From: Sva-07 sp963741755
GTDB taxonomy: Bacteria; Actinomycetota; Acidimicrobiia; Acidimicrobiales; Ilumatobacteraceae
Reading direction: 5' to 3'
Assembly: GCA_963741755.1 (NCBI GenBank)
Contig: CAVUJG010000004.1
Coordinates: 1 to 64,000, forward strand
DNA: 64,000 nucleotides
The notes under the pieces were generated by a model. It worked only from the letters and a program-made list of their open reading frames with translations, was not told where the DNA came from and searched no databases. Below are positions 1 through 7,708 of this stretch, piece by piece. The position numbers were made by a program, and so were the translations under genes. How positions within the stretch are numbered: position 1 is the stretch's first letter; every line of letters starts with the position of its first letter.

Positions 1-2
1 TG

Positions 3-1262
3 ATCCCCACGACGATCGGTGGATTGCTCTCGGCGATCGGGATCGCCGGCATGGACCGGCTGGTGCAACGCAACGTGCTGGCGATGAGCGGCCGCGCCGT
101 GGAAGCGGCCGGTGACGTGACGACACTGCTGCTCGACAAGACCGGAACGATCACCTACGGCAACCGGCGCGCGGTCGCCTTAATACCGGTCCACGGGGTG
201 ACGACGCTGAACTCGCCGACGCTGCCCTCTGGCGAGCGGGCGGACGAGACCCCGAAGGTCGTGAGATCGTCGAACTCGCGGCCGGCGAAATCGGCCGTTC
301 TCCGAAGCCTCTGCCCGGACGACGCCGAGCTGGTCGAGTTCACCGCGCAGACACGAATGTCCGGCGTCGACCTTCCCGATGGGCGCGAGTTGCGCAAGGG
401 GGCCGGGGACACGATGCGGCGCCACGTCGAAGGACTCGGAGGCTCGGTTCCTCCGGAGCTGGTCGCCGTCGTCGACGAGATCTCGCGATCGGGCGGGACG
501 CCGCTCGTGGTCGCGGATCGTGAGCGGGTCCTCGGTGTGGTGCATCTCAAGGACGTGATCAAGGAAGGACTCGTCGAGCGGTTCGCCGAACTCCGAGCGA
601 TGGGCATCCGCACCGTGATGATCACCGGCGACAACCCGCTCACCGCAGCAGCGATCGCTGCCGGAGTCCGGCGTCGACGACTACCTCGCCGAAGCGACAC
701 CGGAGGACAAGCTCGCACTATCCGGCGCGAACAGGCGGGCGGCCGGCTGGTGGCGATGACCGGTGACGGCACGAACGACGCACCGGCGCTCGCCCAGGCG
801 GACGTGGGCGTGGCGATGAACACGGGCACCCAGGCGGCCAAGGAGGCGGGCAACATGGTCGATCTCGACTCGGACCCGACCAAACTGATCGCCGTCGTCG
901 AGATCGGCAAACAGCTGCTCGTCACCCGGGGGGCGCTGACGACGTTCTCGATCGCCAACGACGTCGCGAAGTACTTCGCGATCATTCCGGCGATGTTCGT
1001 CGGCGTGCTCCCGGCGCTCGACGAGCTGAACGTGATGCGGCTGGACTCGCCCCGCTCAGCGATCCTGTCGGCGATCATCTTCAACGCGTTGATCATCGTG
1101 GCCCTGGTACCGCTGGCGCTACGCGGTGTGCGATTCGTCGCGGCGAGCGCCGCCGAGGTGTTGCGCCGCAATCTGCTCGTCTACGGCGTCGGCGGGCTGG
1201 TCGCCCCGTTCGTCGGCATCAAGATCATCGATGTCATCGTCTCGACACTGGGGGTCTCGTGA
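3..1262 (+). CDS. kdpB: Potassium-transporting ATPase subunit B, 3' part, with compensated frameshifts
   Basis: P-type ATPase subunit that powers KdpA-mediated K+ import. The gene begins before the window; its frame is open from base 3. Visible are the phosphorylation motif DKTGT (about bases 138-152), the hinge GDGTNDAPAL, and the C-terminal membrane helices. Two stretches do not match the family in the open frame but do in another: about 254-317 (one base lost, one gained) and about 662-719 (one gained, one lost; the alternate frame reads VDDYLAEATPEDKLAL). The pairs cancel, so no stop appears. I infer sequence errors or double compensated mutations. The stop overlaps the kdpC start by one base, as in kdp operons. 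Confidence 0.93.
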   Translation: MPTTIGGLLSAIGIAGMDRLVQRNVLAMSGRAVEAAGDVTTLLLDKTGTITYGNRRAVALIPVHGVTTLNSPTLPSGERADETPKVVRSSNSRPAKSAVLRSLCPDDAELVEFTAQTRMSGVDLPDGRELRKGAGDTMRRHVEGLGGSVPPELVAVVDEISRSGGTPLVVADRERVLGVVHLKDVIKEGLVERFAELRAMGIRTVMITGDNPLTAAAIAAGVRRRRLPRRSDTGGQARTIRREQAGGRLVAMTGDGTNDAPALAQADVGVAMNTGTQAAKEAGNMVDLDSDPTKLIAVVEIGKQLLVTRGALTTFSIANDVAKYFAIIPAMFVGVLPALDELNVMRLDSPRSAILSAIIFNALIIVALVPLALRGVRFVAASAAEVLRRNLLVYGVGGLVAPFVGIKIIDVIVSTLGVS

Positions 1263-1849
1263 TGCGTTCTGGTCTGTTCGGCCAGCTGTCGGCCGGTGTC
1301 CGTATGGTTGTCGTGATGACCCTCGGTCTCGGCGTGGTGTATCCGCTGGCGATCACGGCGTTCGCGCAGGTCGTGAACGGTGACCGCGCTGATGGGCAAC
1401 TCGTCCGCGTCGACGGCGAGGTCGTCGGATCGCGGCTGATCGCCCAGGAGTTCACGCAACCGCAGTACTTCCATCCGCGGCCCAGCGCAGCCGCGTACGA
1501 CGCCTCGGCGAGCGGGGGGTCGAACCTCGGTCCGACGAACCCGGAGCTGCGCGACACCGTCGCTGAGCGGGTCAGCGCGTATCGCGACCTCAACGGGCTG
1601 CCCGACACCGTCGCGGTCCCTGTCGACGCCGTCACCGCGTCCGGGTCAGGCCTCGACCCGCACATCTCCCCGGCCAATGCTCGGCTTCAGGCCGAACGCG
1701 TCGCCGAGGTCCGCTCGCTCGAACTCGACACCGTGGCCGATCTGATCGCCGAGCACACCGACGGACGGCCGCTCGGCATCCTCGGCGACGACGCCGTCAA
1801 CGTCGTAGAACTCAACGTCGCACTCGACCGCATCACGGGGAGCCCATGA
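1262..1849 (+). CDS. kdpC: Potassium-transporting ATPase subunit C
   Basis: KdpC, the single-pass membrane subunit that assists KdpB in the high-affinity K+ pump. About 195 residues, normal for the family. An N-terminal membrane helix (about residues 12-35) is followed by the conserved segment AQEFTQPQYFHPRPSAA and the NLGPTNPEL and SGSGLDPHISPANA blocks. ATG at 1262 overlaps the kdpB stop; a GTG one codon earlier is the alternative. The stop overlaps the kdpD ATG (ATGA). Notably this gene carries no frame error although both neighbours carry many. Confidence 0.96.
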   Translation: MRSGLFGQLSAGVRMVVVMTLGLGVVYPLAITAFAQVVNGDRADGQLVRVDGEVVGSRLIAQEFTQPQYFHPRPSAAAYDASASGGSNLGPTNPELRDTVAERVSAYRDLNGLPDTVAVPVDAVTASGSGLDPHISPANARLQAERVAEVRSLELDTVADLIAEHTDGRPLGILGDDAVNVVELNVALDRITGSP

Positions 1850-4365
1850 CGAACACGACGCCGCCTCGCCCCGCGGTCGCCTGCGTGTGTATCTCGGTGC
1901 CGCGCCCGGCGTCGGCAAGACCTACAAGATGCTGGAGGAGGGACGACGCCGCATCGAGCGAGGAACCGACGTCGTCGTCGGCTGGTCGAAACCCACGGGC
2001 GCGAACGCACCCGGCAACTCCTCGAGGGCTCGAAGTCGTCCCTCGACGACAGGTCAGTATCGCGGCGCCGAATTCGACGAAATGGACCTCGACGCCGTCC
2101 TCGCCCGGCGACCCGCGGTCGCGCTGGTCGACGAGATGGCCCACACGAACGCGCCCGGCTCGCCGCAGGACGAAGCGATGGGAGGACATCGAGGCGATCC
2201 TCGACGCGGGCATCGACGTCATCACCACCGTCAACGTCCAACACCTCGAGTCCCTCAACGACGCGCTGCACGCGGATCACCGGGGTCGAGCAACGAGAAA
2301 CCATCCCCGACGACATCGTCCGCCGCCAACCAGATCGAACTCGTCGACATGGCCCCCGAGGCGCTGCGGCGTCGCATCGTCCATGGCAACGTCTACCCCC
2401 GAGACCGGATCGACGCCGGCGCTCGGCAACTACTTCCGGCCGGCAACCTGAGTGCGTTGCGGGAACTCGCGCTGCTGTGGGTCGCCGACCGGGTCGAAGA
2501 CGAACTGCTGGAGTACCGCGACGAGCACGGCATCGACCGGCCGTGGGAAACCCGGAACGCCTCGTCGTCGCGATCACCGGTCACCCTCGGCCGAGCATCT
2601 GATCCGGCGGGCCGCACGCATGGCCGAGCGTTCGCGCGCCGAATTGCTCGGCGTCCACGTCCGCGGGAGCGACGGCCTCGGCGCTGCCGACGGCGACGAG
2701 CGGGTTGCCGCGCACCGCCAACTGCTCGCTGATCTCGGCGGCCGCTACCACGAGATCGTCGGCGACGATCCTGCCGCTCGCTCGTCGCGTTCGCCCGTGC
2801 CGAGAACGCGACCCAACTCGTCCTCGGCACCAGCCGACGGACACGCCTCAACGAGCTGTTCCACGGATCGATCATCAACGCGCCGTCAGGGCGTCGCCCG
2901 ACATCGACGTCCACGTCGTCGCTCACGACGACGACACCGACACGGACGCCCGGAGACGATGCGAGCGACACACCGGCCGGTTCCGTTGTCCGGCGCCGGC
3001 GCGTGGCCGGCTCGTGGTCGGTCGCGATCGGCGGGCCGCCTCTGCTCACGGCAGCGTTCGTGCCGTTCCGCGACGAGGACGGACTCCCGGGTGTCCTGCC
3101 GGCATACATGCTCGTGGTCGTCATCACGGCGCTGCTCGGCGGAACCGTACCGGCGGTCGTCGCCGCCGTCATCGGGTTCGTGCTCGGCAACCTCGCCCTG
3201 ACCCAGCCGTACGGCACGCTGCGGATCACCGAACTCCCCAGCGTCGTGGCTCTCGCCGCTTCCTCGCCGTCGGTGTGATCGTCGCCGTCGTCGTCGGTCG
3301 ACTCGGCCGCCGGACCGCTGAGGTGCAGCGCTCACGAGCCCAGGCCCGGGCCCTCGCATCCTCGGCAGCGTCGCTCGCAGCGTCCGACGACGCCGTGAGC
3401 ATGCTGCTCGACAAGCTGCGCAGCGCCTGGCACTGGACGCGGTCGCCGTGATCGAACGGCGAAGCACCCTCGGTTGCAGTTGCCGGCCAGATCGTCTGAA
3501 CTCGAACGGGCCGACGTCGAACGCATCGCGTCTGCCGGAATCAGCGTTCGCTGGTCTACGCGCCCCCGATCAGCGATCCCGACGATCGCTGATCGTGCGG
3601 GCCTTCGCCGACCAGCTCGCGACCGCGGTACGCCGCAGCGAGCTTGCCGCAGCAGAGACCCACGCCCGTACGCTCGCCGAGATCGACCAATTCCGCACCG
3701 CACTCCTGCGCGCGGTGTCCCACGACCTCCGCACGCCGCTGGCCGCCATCAAGGCAGCCGCCTCCTCGCTCGAACAGGACGACGTCGACTGGCCCGACCA
3801 CGCCCGACGCGACTTCATCGCCACGATCGTCGAGGAAGGAGACCGACTCGATCGAATCATCACCAACCTCCTCGACGCCAGCCGGTTGGAAACCGGTGTG
3901 CTCGCGTTCAACTCACCGCCGTCGACCCAACCGACGTGCTCGAACGAGCCGCGCACACCGCGCCTGCCGGCGTCGACTGTCACGTCGAGACCCCCCCGAC
4001 GAGCCGACCGATCCGGCCGACCGGGCCTGCTCGAACGGGTCCTCGAGAACCTCTTGATCAACGCCGCCCGATACGCACCCGGCGCCGTGCAGCTGCGCAT
4101 CGACCACGACTGCGACGCCGGCACCAGCCGCATCCGCGTGATCGACCACGGACCGGGTGTGCCCGACGGAGATGTACGAAGCCATCTGTTCCGCGGATTC
4201 CATCGCCTCGACGACCGCGGCGCCGGCGTCGGCCTCGGCCTCGCCGTGTCCCACGGCTTCATCGAGGCGATGGGCGGATCTCCTCGTCCGAGCGAGACAC
4301 CCGGCGGCGGGCTCACGATGGACATCGTGCTGCCCAGCGAGGACCGCGGCCGCGACAGATGGTGA
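1846..4365 (+). pseudogene. kdpD: Sensor histidine kinase KdpD, many frameshifts
   Basis: Osmosensing/K+ sensor kinase that phosphorylates KdpE. Order of recognisable parts: Walker A GAAPGVGKT and the KdpD domain (1887-2550), a USP-like domain (2580-2930), four membrane helices of the DUF4118 region (about 3000-3300), a degenerate GAF region (3430-3600), phosphoacceptor SHDLRTP (near 3718) and ATPase motifs DHGPGVPDG and GVGLGLA. The coding frame changes roughly 20 times, for instance near 1865, 1983, 2027, 2058, 2163, 2274, 2420/2441, 2555, 2583, 2775, 2881, 2957, 3258, 3432, 3905 and 4000-4020, mostly by loss of one base in G/C runs. The protein is otherwise well conserved, so I favour sequence error over decay. 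As written no functional protein could be made. Confidence 0.9.
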
Positions 4366-4371
4366 GACACG

Positions 4372-5084
4372 ATGACTGACGCCCCACAGTTCTGGTCGTG
4401 GACGACGAGCCGCAGATCCGCCGGGCGTTGCGGACCAACCTCACCGTTCGCGGCTACGACGTCGTCGAGGCCGGCACCGGCCACGCCGCGCTCACCGCCG
4501 TCGCCGACCACCACCCAGACGTCGTGCTGCTCGACCTCGGCCTTCCCGGCCTCGATGGCATCGAGGTGTTGCACGGCCTGCGCGGCTGGACGGAGTACCT
4601 GTGATCGTCCTGACTGTTCGCGAACGCGAAGCCGACAAAGTCGAGGCGCTCGACGCCGGCGCCGACGACTACGTCACCAAGCCGTTCGGAATGAACGAAC
4701 TCCTCGCCCGCCTCCGTGCCCAGCTCCGCCGAGGTACTATCGGTCACGGCGAAGTGTCGCCCGTCGTCAACACAGATCACTTCACCATCGACCTCGCAAC
4801 GGGCCAGGTCACCGGCAGCGACGGCGAACCCATCCATCTCACACCGAAGGAATGGGGCATCGTCGCTTGCCTCGCCCGCCGCCGACCAGCTCGTGCTCCA
4901 GCGAGACCTCCTGCGTGACGTGTGGGGACCCAGCTATGGCGACGAAGGGAACTACCTCCGGGTCTTCATCGCCCAGATCCGCAAGAAGCTCGAACCAACG
5001 CCGGCCCGACCGCACTACTTCATCACTGAGCCAGGCCTCGGATACCGGCTCGAACACACCACTACCGGGAGCGGTCCCGCATGA
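4372..5084 (+). pseudogene. kdpE: Response regulator KdpE, three frameshifts
   Basis: OmpR-family regulator that activates kdp transcription when phosphorylated by KdpD. The receiver is read as VDDEPQIRRAL from about 4396, the phosphoacceptor Asp sits in VVLLDLGLPGLDG (about 4525), and the second part, VIVLTVREREADKVEALDAG, resumes at 4600. The winged-helix output domain ends with YFITEPGLGYRL. Breaks lie near 4384, 4597 (one G missing in GGAGTACC) and 4868. All three are consistent with single lost bases. The stop overlaps the next ATG, so the operon continues. Confidence 0.9.
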
Positions 5085-5914
5085 ACGCGTTCGACGGCGC
5101 CCTGCGCGGCATCCAACGGCTCCTGGCCCTCGGCCCCAGAACGCCACCACCCGACCCCGCTCCCGTCCCGGCCCATCCCGAACGGCGCCAATCGGAAAGC
5201 ACGGTTCGAACGATGGCTGCCGTGGCGGTGGCAACGCTGCTGCCCGTCACATTCGGCGCCGCGCTCATACCGCTACGGGAGCAACTCAGCCAGAGCATCT
5301 CTCTCCTCATGGTGCTGCCCGTGCTCGTGGTCGCACTGCTGGGCGGACGGCGCCTCGGCACGATCGCCGCTCTCTCCGCAGCGATCGCGTTCGACGTGTT
5401 CCACACCCAGCCCTACTACCAACCCACGATCGACGACCCCGACGACATCGTCGAGACCGTCGCCCTTCTCGCCATCGGCATCACAGCGGGCTTACTCGCC
5501 GAATCCGCACAGACCGCCATCGTTGCCGCACGCGTGCGACGCAGGGAACTGGCCGCCATGACCAACTTCCTCGAGCACATCGGAACCAGCATCCCCGGCG
5601 AAGAACTTGCCCGACACGCAAGCGCAAGCATCCTCGGCCTGCTCGACGCCCGTGAATGCGTCTGGCGCCCCGACTACAAGGGCACCGCCAGCCCCGTACT
5701 CAAGCACGACGGCACACTCAACTCGCTCCGGGTCGGCGACTGGGATGAAGGCGGCGGCATCCTGCCGGGCACCATCGAGATCCCGGTCGGGTACCCGCCC
5801 GTCGAGTTCGGACGATTCATCGTGCAGACCGACCGCCACGCGAACGTCTCACTGGAAGAACGTCGCGCCGCCGCGACCATCGCCACCACACTCGCCCGCT
5901 GCATCAGACCGTGA
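5081..5914 (+). CDS. KdpD-like DUF4118 membrane sensor protein without kinase domain
   Basis: A 277-residue protein sharing the membrane (DUF4118) part of KdpD but lacking the N-terminal KdpD domain and the histidine kinase. About four helices lie between residues 45 and 140, ending in an arginine-rich turn (AARVRRRELA), followed by a GAF-like region to the end. It overlaps kdpE by four bases and is free of frame errors. From its place it probably modulates Kdp expression or KdpD, but no function can be assigned from sequence. Confidence 0.75.
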   Translation: MNAFDGALRGIQRLLALGPRTPPPDPAPVPAHPERRQSESTVRTMAAVAVATLLPVTFGAALIPLREQLSQSISLLMVLPVLVVALLGGRRLGTIAALSAAIAFDVFHTQPYYQPTIDDPDDIVETVALLAIGITAGLLAESAQTAIVAARVRRRELAAMTNFLEHIGTSIPGEELARHASASILGLLDARECVWRPDYKGTASPVLKHDGTLNSLRVGDWDEGGGILPGTIEIPVGYPPVEFGRFIVQTDRHANVSLEERRAAATIATTLARCIRP

Positions 5915-5969
5915 AGCAGATACCGCCGACCCCCTCTGGCTCGCAAGGGTAGAGAAGCTGTGGTGGCGG

Positions 5970-7001
5970 TCAGCCGAGGCCGGGTGCGCCTGCGTAGGCG
6001 GGCAGGCAGGGCTGTCCGCCGAGGTGGCAGTACATGACCTTGGAGCCTGCGGGGATTTCGCCGGAGCGGATCATGCCGATGAGACCGGCCATCGACTTGC
6101 CTTCATAGACGGGGTCGGTGAGCATGCCTTCGGTTCGCGCCGCGAGGTGAATGGCGTCGATGGTCTGCTGGTCGGGGATGCCGTAGGCCGGGCCTTCGTA
6201 ACCTGGCACCACGGTGATCTCATCGTCTCGAAGGTCGCGACCGAGGTCGATCGTCGCAGCGGTGTTCGCGGCGATTCTCGTCACCTGCGCGACGGTCTTG
6301 TCGAGGGTCGCCGAGGCGTCGACGCCGATGACGCGTCGCTTCGGCGCCGATCCGTTGCGATCCTCGAGTGCGAAGCCGGCGATCATTCCGGCGTGGCTCG
6401 AACCGGTCACGGTGCAGACGACGACGTGGTCGAAGAACGTGTCGATCTCGGTCTCTTGCGCGGCGAGTTCGACCGCCCAGTTCGCGAAGCCGAGGCCGCC
6501 GAGCGGATGATCTGAGGCTCCAGCTGGGATCGGGTACGGCTTACCGCCGGCCGCTTCGACTGAGGCGAGGGCTTCTTTCCAGCTGTCGCGTATGCCGATG
6601 TCGAATCCTGCATCGTCGATGCGGATGTCGCCGCCCATGATGCGGGTGAGTTGGATGTTGCCGACCTTGTCGTAGTTCATGTCGGGCCAATCGACCCATG
6701 CCTCTTGCACCGTGACGCAGCCGAGGCCAAGGTGCCGCGCAACGCCGGTGACTGCTCGTGTGTGGTTCGACTGGATGCCACCGATCGACACGAGCGTGTC
6801 GCAGCCCTTGGCCAAGGCGTCGGCGACGAGATACTCGAGCTTGCGGACCTTGTTGCCGCCGAACGCGATGCCGGAGTTGCAGTCTTCGCGTTTGGCCCAG
6901 ATCTCGACCTCGCCGCCGAGTGCCTCGGACAGCCGAGGTAATGGGTGGATCGGGGAGGGACCGAAGGTGAGGGGGTGACGTGGGATGTCGGCGAGTTGCA
7001 T
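5970..7001 (-). CDS. acdS: 1-aminocyclopropane-1-carboxylate deaminase
   Basis: PLP enzyme of the tryptophan-synthase-beta fold that cleaves ACC to 2-oxobutanoate and ammonia. The 343 residues align along the whole family length: YPLTFGPSP-type start (HPLTFGPSPIHPL), KREDCNSGIAFGGNK with the PLP lysine at 51, SIGGIQSNHTR, and TGSSHAGM. Residues separating true ACC deaminase from D-cysteine desulfhydrase are the ACC type: Glu in VYEGKSM (about 300) and Leu in CHLGG (about 327). AAAGGAG precedes the ATG. It is divergent from a GntR regulator with a palindrome between them, which suggests local control. Confidence 0.95.
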   Translation of the reverse strand: MQLADIPRHPLTFGPSPIHPLPRLSEALGGEVEIWAKREDCNSGIAFGGNKVRKLEYLVADALAKGCDTLVSIGGIQSNHTRAVTGVARHLGLGCVTVQEAWVDWPDMNYDKVGNIQLTRIMGGDIRIDDAGFDIGIRDSWKEALASVEAAGGKPYPIPAGASDHPLGGLGFANWAVELAAQETEIDTFFDHVVVCTVTGSSHAGMIAGFALEDRNGSAPKRRVIGVDASATLDKTVAQVTRIAANTAATIDLGRDLRDDEITVVPGYEGPAYGIPDQQTIDAIHLAARTEGMLTDPVYEGKSMAGLIGMIRSGEIPAGSKVMYCHLGGQPCLPAYAGAPGLG

Positions 7002-7048
7002 GGGACGGGCTCCTTTGCGCAGCCACTAGGGGGCTTGCGTTGAGATGA

Positions 7049-7064
7049 TAATCGTATACAATTA
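7049..7064. promoter_or_regulatory. GntR-type operator between acdS and gntR
   Basis: The 16 bases TAATCGTATACAATTA form a near-perfect palindrome (TAAT-n-GTATAC-n-ATTA) in the 68-bp gap between divergent acdS and the GntR gene. It ends five bases before the regulator's GTG. FCD-type GntR proteins commonly bind TnGTnnnACnA-like dyads, so this is the likely site for autoregulation and acdS control. Confidence 0.7.
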
Positions 7065-7069
7065 CATCT

Positions 7070-7708
7070 GTGTCAACCGTGGATCGGGTCGAACGAACAG
7101 TGATCGATGACCTGCTGAGCGGCGAGCTCAGGCCTGGAACGCGCATCCGCCAGGATGCGCTCGCTGCGCAGCTCGGGGTCAGCAAGATTCCCGTGCGCGA
7201 GGCGCTCCAGCGTCTGTCTGCGCTCGGCCTGCTGCAGTTCGAAACGAACCGAGGAGCCGCAGTGCCATCGCTGTCGGCTGCCGAGGCGGTCGAGAACTTC
7301 GTGCTTCGACAGTCGATCGAAATCGAGATGCTCCGCCAAGCCGTTCCGAACATGTCGATCGTCGACCTCGCCGAAGCCGAACTCGCGCTCGAGCATTCCG
7401 ATCTCGGGGTGACCGCAGCGAACTGGGCGTTCCACCGAGCCCTCTACCGGGCATCTGGTTGGAACCGAGGGTTGGCGATGGTCGAGATCCTGCACGCAGC
7501 GGTCGCTCCCTACGTGTTGTTGTACATCGAGAGTCTCGGCGGTGCCGAGCCATCCGAAGCCGAACACGTGGCGATCCTCGATGCATGCCGACACCACGAT
7601 GTCGACTCGGCGATCACCCTCCTCCACACCCACCTCGCTGACTCATCGGCAGCCGTCATCGGCTTCCTCGGCGCAAACGAAACGACCGGAGGTGTCGGCG
7701 ATGAGTGA
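7070..7708 (+). CDS. GntR/FCD-family transcriptional regulator
   Basis: A 212-residue FadR-like regulator. The N-terminal winged helix covers about residues 8-70, with the recognition region LGVSKIPVREALQRL; the all-helical FCD ligand domain follows. FCD domains usually bind small organic acids, so ACC or 2-oxobutanoate would be plausible effectors; this is inference from context. GTG start is chosen because the operator-like palindrome lies directly upstream. It overlaps the next gene by eight bases, so the two are co-transcribed. Confidence 0.88.
   Translation: MSTVDRVERTVIDDLLSGELRPGTRIRQDALAAQLGVSKIPVREALQRLSALGLLQFETNRGAAVPSLSAAEAVENFVLRQSIEIEMLRQAVPNMSIVDLAEAELALEHSDLGVTAANWAFHRALYRASGWNRGLAMVEILHAAVAPYVLLYIESLGGAEPSEAEHVAILDACRHHDVDSAITLLHTHLADSSAAVIGFLGANETTGGVGDE

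Noticed and set aside
1846..4365. KdpD as several separate small genes
   Set aside because: Consecutive frames match one KdpD in colinear order, so they are one interrupted gene.
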